64,000 nucleotides of DNA, taken from the NCBI GenBank assembly GCA_016191815.1, contig JACPVI010000071.1, positions 1-64,000 of the forward strand, read 5' to 3'. The stretch comes from Myxococcales bacterium. Its GTDB lineage: Bacteria; Myxococcota; Myxococcia; Myxococcales; Myxococcaceae. The notes under the pieces were generated by a model. It searched no databases. It saw only the letters and a list, made by a program, of their open reading frames with translations, and was not told where the DNA came from. Made by a program: the position numbers and the translations under genes. Position 1 is the stretch's first letter. Every line of letters begins with the position of its first letter. Of the stretch, positions 41,201-48,099 are shown piece after piece.

Positions 41201-41330
41201 TGGCCCGGCAATCTGCGCAATCCATGAGCTTCGTGGATCGCCTCATCGCTCCGCTTCGCCTGGTACGAACGGCTCGACAGGGCCGTTCCGTTTGGTCCGA
41301 GTATCTTCTTTCCAGCAGCGGGCCGGCTGA
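35259..41330 (+). CDS. Giant secreted RHS-repeat protein with polymorphic C-terminal tip
   Basis: 2023 residues. Signal peptide at 1-28 (LLLAVIAVSFALTPHSAEA). Cys-rich region 30-190, a MopI-type CNGDDDNCDGHVDEGC near 198, and a Pro linker. A DUF6531-like start CYDKTSGPVDLATGNMFFG (about 235) is followed by RHS/YD repeats (FEYDERGRVV, YGYDSRDNLTSVTDANGNT and many more). Insertions: a Gly/Lys-rich linker (about 1360-1400) and a helical block (about 1408-1524). Two adjacent hydrophobic segments (about 1680-1718) precede the RHS core (YFFHNDRLGTPVRLTDEKG ... DIGRYLQVEP ... YAYDNPLIYVDPTGL, about 1743-1872). The final 150 residues are a variable tip with a poly-Ala helix and at least nine Cys. RHS proteins form shells that hold a toxic or adhesive tip. 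ATG 35259 follows AAAGGGGAG. Confidence 0.9.
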   Translation: MKERIRGAGLLLAVIAVSFALTPHSAEAACQGAAGEHMENTTGGVFYICGTDATDENHPPSIVTYECVCSGTSDCVTPFGLGYARFPPNQGGAGEYQCCATTLTTCETQKKESGYGTSNRCPSGAPGWPCSEGAGCTVPGKQGHCSQGECKTKDASANSDKACSSNGELALEFGTECKPRPGIERSETCNGDDDNCDGHVDEGCGPPDPPPPPLDGPLPLDGPLPPPDPNPEGPNCYDKTSGPVDLATGNMFFGPIELASLPTPTGARLRIALSYNSRKLTAGALGIGWTMNLEQEARPGSPDFIYLDGSGGATAFPRPLAIAADERLQGARVFPDTALVSRARNGANLGLYLARATEEVCDALGRCFPVPTTQPRVAFADGSRADFTEAGKLTGFLDRQGNPVGVERDATSGVPAKLLQGARAVELQYVFAGGRVTGATASVKAGSAAVDISRAVIDSDGYLTAICSVGQAGTPGNNCTWPGESSSPCSGPGERALWRFKYQQVCTKSGCEPVKRLSEVMDETCAVVERNQYGLVSGVGVAVTSSSTTTESLSLSFIPDATKPFRVAEVQLTQALSPATPPQGSLQPAFVGPSIAKLDGLVCRVADVSGSCGCGPAMARGWFRDEFGAPRVSSFTSAESHTSYSRAPGTSLDPHRFGLVTQETRTDASAFASGSKVFTYAYQHPTVRRPTVIIEPGASGTTKQTVYDFDDDDPAHPCVDGQTPQAGTPLIPNEKPTRFLCRIAEMADAADSTTWRVTHLRHDAAGRVLRVEGPSGVVVHEYYPDNDADSLRAGMLKKTSRVGGGVTLATTFSDYHSTGQPRRVSGPNGEVTLFEYDERGRVVKRTAPDGAVTLTSYEANSKPSAVVLPRGNSIHFTYGTGADELGRLVEVAWHEGATRTTRLVQRRRLLYDRGGNVLLEEHFEGNSSTPVRRIQRDYDEAHRVVREFGADLADKKENSYHHGRLSKVVDELGRPTDFAFDGFGRLRRVSAPLGAVTAYGYDSRDNLTSVTDANGNTTSYAHDSFDQLLSVTSPNTGFTSYRYTPDGLLAEVVDAEARKKLQAVETAYDGLRRPTAEKLIQYVEVPVPCPPLTICEPQLRRAGEKALVAFGYDVGANALGRLSSVDFSAGKVAYGYDAAGRLERERWTLSGLSTPLDFDYTYHPGGALESLAYPPQTPGEDRLSLEVDLGFDEEVSELRLGGKVLAQGVAHHPFGGGVKRFTRGNGQVTGIGQDLLGRRTSVEGKPLNLGYTLFPDGEVDTVTEGGDVARTRKYGFDNLRRLTSASYTAPGVTAPLLSESYDYDLAGNRLLKTRDGKQFKSEFDLRSGTQTPANDLLRKVVDPSASGEECRGPGASAEAAGGGSGKPAGQGGGNGKGNGGGKGKGAEQGGGQGKGGSASCPGANGVRNRNLAGVEAGWKELLRATRQLVFDLPLLSEEEMYSRTQEILQGLSKWMEEFDISAPALHAILLSARHGKESFADVFLEFLRRRAEGKAFGDEDLKLLQALVNLAEKAQVREAGAIDPRWEYSYNASGDVVETKYVVPGEVIPQSGGRRFPDLETVYCLGYDELRRLTGVEYLTRLVAPGASPACQDTSRVTLAEYRYDFENRRVYSKVAGKEVFSLYGPSEELLAEASASGVVERLFAYLEGEPLAMVVTKEGTALRPSTPPQPGCSSAGAGYTTLAVCLALLVIALRRRNGRGAVLSALLVFAVLASTCGPVEGTKPHGHGSAKKKPGRGASLKDPLYFFHNDRLGTPVRLTDEKGKVVWRAEYRPFGDLQKLETDPDGDGVHVENPLRFPGQYDEAIAALLQAQGPYYNWHRWYSPDIGRYLQVEPKLQYPQFAWARASAGGTMPAFSYAYDNPLIYVDPTGLQGTCAGGRCAAINSMGELAEAGGKAARAAAAAAAATAAASQTKSCDIATTETKETEDPYNKCSEQLTSCSRCCSMKIKPIAPDKFPTCISECLLVFHIACRESTRPPSAGPAICAIHELRGSPHRSASPGTNGSTGPFRLVRVSSFQQRAG

Positions 41331-42000
41331 CCTCGCCGAGATCAGACGCCTGCCTCGAGTTCTGCGCGTGGTAAGTTGGCGTCGTGTTTGGCGGCAAGCC
41401 GGAACTCACGAGGCCCGTGAGTACGCGCTCTGCGAACTCGCCGAGCTCCGTTCCACGCCGCGAGGCCTCACCGCGTACCTCTGGAAGTGCGTCGATGACC
41501 AGAGATTCTCGAGCGCGGCGAACCTCCTGAGCGCTTGCGAACCGGTACTGTCGGAGACGACGACGCGGCAACTCCTCGGGCTGCTCGCTGAGCGTTCGCC
41601 AGTCAGCGACCGTCGTGAGATCGCAATGACGCTGCTTTGTTGTGGCCGGCGGACGTTGCGGATGCAGACCTTGCTCGCCACCTCTGGCATTTGGGATTGG
41701 AGGCGGCTGATTCCCCGCGAAGCCGGAGCGGTCCCGATAACACTTTGCCTTCCGCCGAAGTGGAGGCTGCAGTGCGATCGCTGCGTACGCTTCGGCGTTC
41801 CGCCCAAGCTCGTCGTTGGGCCCAAGGGCACGATTTGTTGGGCATGCCTCTCAAAACTCGAGTCGCATGCTCCAGGGGAACCAGAGTGCCTGCTGTGCGG
41901 TCACGCTGGATCCGCACTTTGTGCTGTGTGCGAGCCACAGGTGCGGTCCCTGTTGGCCAGAACCCCAGGCCCCGCGCAACCGCCATGCGGCTCCGTGTAG
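41224..42000 (+). CDS. Unknown protein with ClpX-like zinc finger; candidate RHS immunity partner
   Basis: 258 residues from ATG 41224 (MSFVDRLIAPLRL), overlapping the end of the RHS frame by 107 bp. Residues about 15-160 are helical and HEAT-like (YLLSSSGPADLAEIRRLPRVLRVVSWRRVWRQAGTHEAREYALCELAEL). The C-terminal 80 residues contain CDRCVRFGVPPKLVVGPKGTICWACLSKL, resembling the C4 zinc ribbon at the N-terminus of ClpX, then CLLCGHAGSALCAVC. No signal peptide, so cytosolic. Position directly behind a polymorphic RHS tip is where immunity genes occur, but the sequence matches no immunity family I know. Base composition is lower in GC than the flanks, suggesting transfer with the tip. Confidence 0.6.
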   Translation: MSFVDRLIAPLRLVRTARQGRSVWSEYLLSSSGPADLAEIRRLPRVLRVVSWRRVWRQAGTHEAREYALCELAELRSTPRGLTAYLWKCVDDQRFSSAANLLSACEPVLSETTTRQLLGLLAERSPVSDRREIAMTLLCCGRRTLRMQTLLATSGIWDWRRLIPREAGAVPITLCLPPKWRLQCDRCVRFGVPPKLVVGPKGTICWACLSKLESHAPGEPECLLCGHAGSALCAVCEPQVRSLLARTPGPAQPPCGSV

Positions 42001-42026
42001 TGGACCTGGAGCACAGTCTCGATTGA

Positions 42027-44795
42027 CTACCGGAGCGCTAACCCGGGCGGGACGGTGTCGCTGAGCGCGCGGGCCTCGTCGGCCTCGCTCAGCTCCACCA
42101 CCTCCCGGAGCATCCTCGTCCATTCCTCCGGCGCTCCGGCTCGGCCCAACGCGGCCATCGCGCTCGCCCGCAGCTCGTCGTCGAGATCCCGCGACCGGTC
42201 ACCGGTGAGCCGCGCGAGCTGGGCGAGGGCGAACGGCGCGCCTTCCACCTTCGTCAAGCCGAGCTCGAGCAAGAGCGCTACCCAACTCCCGGCCAGCTCC
42301 GGCTCGACGGTGCGGTGGCCGCTCCCGTAGATGGGAGCTCGGGCCCCCAGCCGCCCCAGCGCCCAGGCCCACGGCCCACCCGACTCCGGCGAGGCCCGAA
42401 GGCGCGCGGCGATCCACCCGCCCAGCTCGGCCTTCTCCGCTGGCTCCAGGTGCTCGAGCGAGGCGGCGGCGCGGATCATCTCGTCGAGGCCCTCGGGTTG
42501 TGGACCCCTGAGCCGCTCCTTCGCCTTGGAAGCCTCGGGGGGGACCCTCCGGGCGAGGTGAGGCCGCAGGTACTCCCAGATCCGCCGCTGCGGCTCCACC
42601 GAGAGGCCTCCAGCCACCCGCCGCCACATCACCCAGAACTCGATCCACACCGCCTTCTCCGAGTGGTTCTGCACCAGCTCGGAGAAGAGCCTGGCGGTCT
42701 GCTCGCAGCGCCAGGCATCCAGCGGGTAGCCGAAGCCCGGCCGGAGCGAATAGCCGAGCAAGTGGAAGAAGACGCGCTCGTGGTCCGCGGATCGCCGCCG
42801 CTTGGCCGCGCCCGCGACCAGCGCGCTCCACAGCTCCCGCAACACCGGCAGCCTCCAGCCCTCGCGGGGGCCGAGCACCTTCTCGAGAGAGCGCCCAAGC
42901 TGCTTCACGTCCTTGGGGCCGACCGGGAGCGGCTTGTGGCCGAACACGCGGTGGATCTGCTCCGACGCTTCGGCGAAGCGCGCCGGCATCGACTCCGTCA
43001 CCGTGAGCGCGGTGCTCGCCTTGTCCCCCCGCAGCTCGAACTCCAGCCGCCAGCGCTCGATGGTTGCCGCGGCGTGGCAGAACAGCTCCAGGGTGCCAAT
43101 CTCTGTGAGAGTGGCGGCGAGGTGCACCGACGCGGCGGCGCTGCGCGGGTCTGCGCCCTTGAGCAGGGTGTGGATCGGCGGAAGAGGGCGGAAGGCCTCC
43201 CCTGACAGCTCCACCACCTCTCCGGGACGGTCGACCCGGTCCGCGGTGGTCGAGTAGAGCTGGAAATGGACCGGCCGCCCGAGGGTCAAGGTGAAGCTCT
43301 GGGCGGCGAGGTCGACCGACTGCCCTTCCTCGAAGCCGCGAGGGATGAGACAGACCCCACGCCGCTCGCCTCCGGCGACTCCCACGAAGTAGGCCCTCGC
43401 CGCGCCGCCGCCGATCTTCTTGCCGAGGCCCCGGCGGGCGAGCCCGTAGCAAGCGGCGCCCCGCGCCACCGCGAGATCCAGCGAGTCGTGCGCGAGCAGG
43501 GGAATGCGCGGCGAGGACGGCCAAAAGCCGGAGACCGCCTCCACCAGCGCATCGCAGAGGGCAGGGGAGTTGAAGACGCCTCCGTTGAGGAGGATCGCGT
43601 CGGGGCGGTTGAGCCCCTCTGTCGCAGCGGCCCCCCCGAGCGCCTGTCGCGCTGCCTCGGAGTGCGCGCGCAGGAAATCCGCCAGATGCCGGGTGATGGC
43701 GGGATCCTGGGCGTAGGGGAGCCCCAGCTCCTTGAGGGCCGCGCGGCTGCCGCGCCGGGGTGGCTCGTCGGGAGCGGTGCGGGGGAAGAAGCCGCGGGCG
43801 ACCACCGCCTCCACCTCCGCGCGGGTCAGCTCCGCGGCAAGCGTGGCGCCGACGAGCTTGCTCCCGCTGCCGGCGATGGAGACCGCGGTGCGCTCCGGCG
43901 CCATCGGCGAGAGCAGGGTTTCCTTGGCGAGCCGCGCGGCCTGCAAGAGCTGGATCCACTGGCTCGCGGCGAACCGCCCTCCGGTGCCCGCCAGCTTCTC
44001 CTCGAGGAGGTTGGCGAGCGCCGCGTCCATGTTGTCGCCGCCCAGCATCAGGTGCTCGCCCACCGCGATCCGGCGGAGCGCCGGTCCCTCCGGGAGGGCC
44101 TCCACCTGGACGAGGGTGAAGTCGGTGGTGCCGCCGCCCACGTCGACCACCAGCACCAGCCGCACACCGGCCAGGGCGCGGGAGAGATCGCTCCGGTGCC
44201 GGGAGGTGAAGTCATAGAAGGCCGCCTGCGGCTCCTCGAGCAGCACGAAGTGCCCAAGGCCGGCCTGCCGGGCGGCGCTGACGGTGAGGGCCCTCGCGGC
44301 CTCGTCGAAGGACGCCGGGACGGTGAGCACCACTTCCTGCTCGGGAAGGGGCGTCTGGGGGAAGGCGGCGGTGAAGGCGTTCGACAGGTGCGCAAGCAGC
44401 AGTGCGGAGGCCTGGACCGGCGTTAGCTTGTGGACCTCGGCGGGCGCGCCCCAGGGGAGGATCGGCGCCTGACGGTCCACGCCGGGGTGGCAAAGCCAGC
44501 TCTTTGCGGAGGAGACCAGCCTCGAGGGCACGCGCGCTCCCTGCCAGCGGGCGAGCTCGCCCACCACCCGAGGCGGATCTGCCGGGCCACCCCAGGGCAG
44601 CGCGAGGGCGCGCTCGGGCAGCTCGTGGGGCGAGGGAAGGTAGACGCAGGAGGGCAACAGCGGGCGCGCGCCGGCCTCGCCGGGCCGCACCAGCTGAACC
44701 ACGGGAAAGTCCCGCACCGCCGCCCGCTCGCCCCCGGCCGGATCGACGAAGGCCAGCGCGCAGTTGGAGGTGCCGAGATCGAGGCCGATGATCAT
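42027..44795 (-). CDS. Hsp70-family ATPase with DUF3731-like C-terminus
   Basis: 922 residues. The N-terminal 450 residues are an actin/Hsp70 ATPase: phosphate loop 1 IIGLDLGTSNCALAF, EVVLTVPASFDEAARALT, phosphate loop 2 VLVVDVGGGTTDFTLV, GEHLMLGGDNMDAALA, and NGGVFNSPALCDAL. The canonical DnaK substrate domain and EEVD-type tail are absent; instead there is a long helical C-terminus (WRLPVLRELWSALVAGAAKRRRSADHERVFFHLLGYSLRPGFGYPLDAWRCEQTARLF) that matches, from memory, DUF3731. Start at ATG 44795; the longer frame upstream runs through a repeat tract. It is the last gene of the leftward DUF2760-Hsp70-Hsp70 unit. Cellular clients are unknown. Confidence 0.88.
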   Translation of the reverse strand: MIIGLDLGTSNCALAFVDPAGGERAAVRDFPVVQLVRPGEAGARPLLPSCVYLPSPHELPERALALPWGGPADPPRVVGELARWQGARVPSRLVSSAKSWLCHPGVDRQAPILPWGAPAEVHKLTPVQASALLLAHLSNAFTAAFPQTPLPEQEVVLTVPASFDEAARALTVSAARQAGLGHFVLLEEPQAAFYDFTSRHRSDLSRALAGVRLVLVVDVGGGTTDFTLVQVEALPEGPALRRIAVGEHLMLGGDNMDAALANLLEEKLAGTGGRFAASQWIQLLQAARLAKETLLSPMAPERTAVSIAGSGSKLVGATLAAELTRAEVEAVVARGFFPRTAPDEPPRRGSRAALKELGLPYAQDPAITRHLADFLRAHSEAARQALGGAAATEGLNRPDAILLNGGVFNSPALCDALVEAVSGFWPSSPRIPLLAHDSLDLAVARGAACYGLARRGLGKKIGGGAARAYFVGVAGGERRGVCLIPRGFEEGQSVDLAAQSFTLTLGRPVHFQLYSTTADRVDRPGEVVELSGEAFRPLPPIHTLLKGADPRSAAASVHLAATLTEIGTLELFCHAAATIERWRLEFELRGDKASTALTVTESMPARFAEASEQIHRVFGHKPLPVGPKDVKQLGRSLEKVLGPREGWRLPVLRELWSALVAGAAKRRRSADHERVFFHLLGYSLRPGFGYPLDAWRCEQTARLFSELVQNHSEKAVWIEFWVMWRRVAGGLSVEPQRRIWEYLRPHLARRVPPEASKAKERLRGPQPEGLDEMIRAAASLEHLEPAEKAELGGWIAARLRASPESGGPWAWALGRLGARAPIYGSGHRTVEPELAGSWVALLLELGLTKVEGAPFALAQLARLTGDRSRDLDDELRASAMAALGRAGAPEEWTRMLREVVELSEADEARALSDTVPPGLALR

Positions 44796-44796
44796 G

Positions 44797-44942
44797 AGAG
44801 TCGAGCGTCGAGCGTCGAGCGTCGAGGGCACGCGTCGAGCGACGTCCAGCGCTCGACCGTTCTCAGTCGACCTGCGGGCGTCAAGGGCGCTCGACGGCCG
44901 CTGGACGGCTCACTCGACACTAGACCCTCGACTGTCGACCTC
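44797..44942. repeat. GTCGAG-type heptamer repeat tract, copy 3 (both orientations)
   Basis: Perfect GTCGAGC heptamers begin at 44801 and, after a degenerate centre, GCTCGAC/ACTCGAC/CCTCGAC units run in the opposite sense to 44942, so the tract could fold on itself. It fills the gap between the two Hsp70-like genes and supplies the last residues (VDSRGSSVE) and stop codon of the upstream one. Confidence 0.7.
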
Positions 44943-46805
44943 GTCGCCACCTCTGATCCTCACACTCAGCTCCAGTTTCCACCGGCCGGCGCCGCCGTTC
45001 TCCAAGCAGCGAAGCTCGAGGGAACCCAGCTCCGTCACCGCCGCCTGCAGGTTCACCGGCACCAGCCGGCCTTCTTCTCCCGCCCGCCCCGGCAGCGCGG
45101 TTTCGATCGGGGAGAGCTCCTGTAGATCTTCCTCGGACGCCACGTCCTCCAGCGTCGTCCCCACTCGATCGTCCCGGCGCACCGAGGAGCAAAAGAAGCG
45201 AAAACGCGTCGGCTCCCCCACCCATAGGCCGAACTCCTGCGGCGGGACGTCGGCCTGCGTGCCTTCCTCCATCCCGAACGGCGCCACGCACACCGCCCGC
45301 ACCTGCGGCTCTACCCCGGGCACCGCCGGCATCGCCGCCTCCACCCCCACGTAATACGAACGCGCCGTCCCTCCGCGGATCCGCAAGCCGTGCCCACGCC
45401 TCACGAAGCCGTAGTAGGCCGCACCCCGCGCCACCGCGAGGTCCAGGTCCACTCCCTCCAACTCGCGCGCCGGCCCTCCTCCGTCTGACTCCAGCCAGCC
45501 GTTCAAGACCTCCAGCACCCGCGCCTTGAGCGGCCCCGCCTTGAATACCCCTCCGTTGAACAGCACCGCCGTCGGATGCACGAAGGAGCGGCCCGACAGC
45601 TCCACCGGCACCTCCCTCGCTCCCGCCAACGCCTTCGCCTGCCGCGTCAGGAACATGCCCAGGTGCCTCGTCACCGCCGGGTCCTGGGCATACGGCAACG
45701 CCATCTGCGCCAGCCCCACCCGCCGAGCCGTCGCCGGCACCTCGGAGTGACCCACCCGGGGAAAGAAGCCGTCGGTCAAGAGTGACTCCAGCTCGGAACG
45801 CTCGAGCACCGCCTTCACCGTCGCACCCACCAGCGAGGAGCCTCGACCGGGGACCGCCACCGTCACCTCGCGCAGCGCCGCGTCCGCGAACAGCCGCTCC
45901 TTCGCCACCCGGCATCCGTGCGTCAACGAGGTGAGCTGCCAGCCGTCCAGCTTCTTGCCCTCCTCGGACAGCTTGCGCGAGAGCGCGTGCGAGAGGGCCA
46001 GATCCATGTTGTCCCCGCCCAGCAGGATGTGATCCCCCACCGCCAGCCGCGACAGCCCAAGCTCTCCCTGGTCCTCGGACACCGCGATCAGCGAGAGGTC
46101 CGTCGTCCCGCCCCCCACGTCCACCACCAGGATCACGTCCCCCACCTTCACCTTCTTGCGGAAGGAGTCGCCCAACAGCTCCAGCCAGGCGTAGAGCGCC
46201 GCCTGCGGCTCCTCCAGGAGCACCACCTCTCCGAGCCCCGCCTTCGCCGCCGCCTCCAGCGTGAGATCCCGCGCCGCCGCGTCGAAGGACGCCGGCACCG
46301 TCACCACCACCTCTTGCGCACCGAGGGCGTTCTCCTCGTCGCTCCGCGCGAAGGCGTGATCCCACGCCTCCCGAAGGTGCCGCAGGTAGCGCGCCGACGC
46401 ATCCAGCGGAGAGACCCTCCGCACCTCCGGCGGAGCCTGCCAGGGGAGCAGCGGAGCCCGCCGGTCCACCCCTCGGTGGCAAAGCCAGCTCTTCGCCGAG
46501 GACACCAGCCGCGCGGGCACCGTCGCCCCGTGCGAGCGCGCCAGCTCTCCCACCACCTCGTGGCTGTCCGGGTCCCAGGGCAGCGCCAGCCCCCCAGAGG
46601 GGAACTCGCTCGACGATGGCAGGTAGAGGAACGAGGGGAGAAGCAAGCGCTCCTCGACCGTCCCCGGGGCGGTGAGCTGGGGCAGGGGAAGCACCGCCTG
46701 CGCCCTCCCGCGCGGCTGCGGCCCTGCCTCGGCCCGCTCGAGCGAGAGGTAGGAGAGCGCCGAATGCGTCGTGCCGAGATCGATGCCGATCGAGTACCGG
46801 CTCAC
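44910..46805 (-). CDS. Hsp70-family ATPase, short form
   Basis: 631 residues from GTG 46805. Motifs: SIGIDLGTTHSALSYL (phosphate 1), EVVVTVPASFDAAARDLTLEAA, VILVVDVGGGTTDLSLI (phosphate 2), GDHILLGGDNMDLALSHAL, and FNGGVFKAGPLKARVLEVLNGW (adenosine side). It shares with its neighbour the insertion LVSSAKSWLCH.GVDR.AP.LPW, so the two are paralogues. The C-terminus is a beta domain (TELGSLELRCLENGGAGRWKLELSVRIRGG) resembling the first part of an Hsp70 substrate domain and then ends abruptly in repeat-derived residues. Translation is coupled to the DUF2760 gene (GTGA overlap). No J-protein or GrpE lies nearby. Confidence 0.88.
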   Translation of the reverse strand: MSRYSIGIDLGTTHSALSYLSLERAEAGPQPRGRAQAVLPLPQLTAPGTVEERLLLPSFLYLPSSSEFPSGGLALPWDPDSHEVVGELARSHGATVPARLVSSAKSWLCHRGVDRRAPLLPWQAPPEVRRVSPLDASARYLRHLREAWDHAFARSDEENALGAQEVVVTVPASFDAAARDLTLEAAAKAGLGEVVLLEEPQAALYAWLELLGDSFRKKVKVGDVILVVDVGGGTTDLSLIAVSEDQGELGLSRLAVGDHILLGGDNMDLALSHALSRKLSEEGKKLDGWQLTSLTHGCRVAKERLFADAALREVTVAVPGRGSSLVGATVKAVLERSELESLLTDGFFPRVGHSEVPATARRVGLAQMALPYAQDPAVTRHLGMFLTRQAKALAGAREVPVELSGRSFVHPTAVLFNGGVFKAGPLKARVLEVLNGWLESDGGGPARELEGVDLDLAVARGAAYYGFVRRGHGLRIRGGTARSYYVGVEAAMPAVPGVEPQVRAVCVAPFGMEEGTQADVPPQEFGLWVGEPTRFRFFCSSVRRDDRVGTTLEDVASEEDLQELSPIETALPGRAGEEGRLVPVNLQAAVTELGSLELRCLENGGAGRWKLELSVRIRGGDEVDSRGSSVE

Positions 46806-47359
46806 GGCAGTTCAACCTCCGCCGGCGCGAGGATCTTCGGGTCGATCGCCGCGGGAGGCGGAGGCAGCTTCACCTCCCTCGCGGCCCAGCCATGGTGCTT
46901 GAGCGAGCCCTTGAACGGCGGCTGGCCGGCGACGTTGCCGGTCAGCCGAATCCGCTGCGCGTCGAACCCGGCGGCCACCGTGACGCTCGCTCCCTCGGCC
47001 TCGGGCAGCACCGGCTCGATCGCCAGGTATTGCCCCACCACCTTCCGGCAGCCCTCGTGCACCACCCGCGCCGCGGCGCCCACTTCGGCGTCGGAGTAGC
47101 CGGCGATCTCCTCCTGGAGGAAATCGATCAGCCGGCCCTCCCGCTGCAGCATGGAGAGCAGAAACAGCCCCGAGGCGTGCGCCTTCTCCGGCGGCACCTC
47201 CTCCTGCGGCTTGGCCGCTGGCGGAAGCTCCGGCGCTCTTCGGGCCCGGTAGGCCGGCGCGATCGCCAGAGCGAATCGCGCGTCGAAGAGAATCCGCATC
47301 AGGCAGACGAACGCCATCGCCAGCCGGGCGAAGAAGGAGAGCGCGGCCGTCTCGTTCAT
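46802..47359 (-). CDS. DUF2760 domain protein
   Basis: 185 residues: SFFARLAMAFVCLMRILFDARFALAI near the N-terminus, a Pro-rich segment, then ASGLFLLSMLQREGRLIDFLQEEIAGYSDAEVGAAARVVHEGCRKVVGQYLAIEPVLPEAEGASVTVAAGFDAQRIRLTGNVAGQPPFKGSLKHHGWAAREVKLPP. That pattern is the DUF2760 family, which is found next to Hsp70-like genes in proteobacteria and is uncharacterised. ATG 47359 opens the protein; upstream frame is antisense to another gene. First gene of the leftward unit, overlapping the short Hsp70 start by 4 bp. Confidence 0.85.
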   Translation of the reverse strand: MNETAALSFFARLAMAFVCLMRILFDARFALAIAPAYRARRAPELPPAAKPQEEVPPEKAHASGLFLLSMLQREGRLIDFLQEEIAGYSDAEVGAAARVVHEGCRKVVGQYLAIEPVLPEAEGASVTVAAGFDAQRIRLTGNVAGQPPFKGSLKHHGWAAREVKLPPPPAAIDPKILAPAEVELP

Positions 47360-47444
47360 GGCCGCCCGGATAGAGGAAGGCGCCTGCGAATGCACTCGAA
47401 ATTTTCCCCGCCCGTTCCCGTTTCCACAGCTGCCGCCGCGTCCC

Positions 47445-47474
47445 TTGACAGGCGGGCCTACCTGCCGGTGAATG
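47445..47474 (+). promoter_or_regulatory. Promoter of the secreted-protein/tgl/recO unit
   Basis: A perfect TTGACA at 47445-47450 with TGAATG at 47469-47474 (18-bp spacing) in the divergent gap. A start near 47480 would exclude the ATG at 47472 and support initiation at 47502. Confidence 0.5.
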
Positions 47475-47501
47475 CTCAAGTTTTTCGAGAGGAAAAGCGC
47501 A

Positions 47502-48098
47502 ATGTGCTCCCGACTGCTCGCTGTTTGTGCCGCGCTGGCTCCCCTGGCGGCGCCTGCCGGCTCGGTGTACCTGAACAACGTCAACATCGACGGAGTGACC
47601 AACCAGCGGTTCGAGAAGGTCTCGGTGCGGATCGATGAGAAGGGCAACGTCTTCATCGACGCCCCCGGCTACGCGGTGAAGGCGGTGGAGGGAGCTCCAC
47701 GCCAGACGCCCCGGCCGGACGACCCAGGGCCCGGCACGCTCACCCGCCGCTACTGGATGGTCACCGAGCAGACCGTCCCGGGGATGACCGAGTATGACGT
47801 CGACGTGTACATCAACGCGAAGTGGATCCGGAAGCTCCGCAACAACGAGGAGCAGATCGTCACCGAGATCACCAAGCACCTCACCCCCGGGAAGAACACC
47901 GTGCTCCTCACCGCGAGGAAGGTGCCGGTCGGCCAATCGCGGAAGAGCTTCTCGCCCGAGCACGTGTTTCGGGTGATCATCGGCGAGGGCAACGTGGGGG
48001 GCGACAACGTGATGATCGACAGCCCGCTGGTGAAGTTCGAGCGCAGCGCGGCGGATACCGCCGACGTCTCCCAGGAATACACTTTCTCCACCCGCTGA
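47502..48098 (+). CDS. Secreted protein of unknown function
   Basis: 198 residues from ATG 47502, preceded by GAGAGGAAA; an ATG at 47472 adds ten residues but would be upstream of the predicted transcript start. Signal peptide MCSRLLAVCAALAPLAAPAGS. The mature protein is beta-rich: VYLNNVNIDGVTNQRFEKVSVRIDEKGNVFIDAPGYAVKAVE, YWMVTEQTVPGMTEYDVDVYINAKWIRKLRNNEEQIVTEITKHLTPGKNTVLLTARKV. No family is recognised. It heads a run of tightly spaced rightward genes that includes tgl. Confidence 0.75.
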   Translation: MCSRLLAVCAALAPLAAPAGSVYLNNVNIDGVTNQRFEKVSVRIDEKGNVFIDAPGYAVKAVEGAPRQTPRPDDPGPGTLTRRYWMVTEQTVPGMTEYDVDVYINAKWIRKLRNNEEQIVTEITKHLTPGKNTVLLTARKVPVGQSRKSFSPEHVFRVIIGEGNVGGDNVMIDSPLVKFERSAADTADVSQEYTFSTR

Positions 48099-48099
48099 C

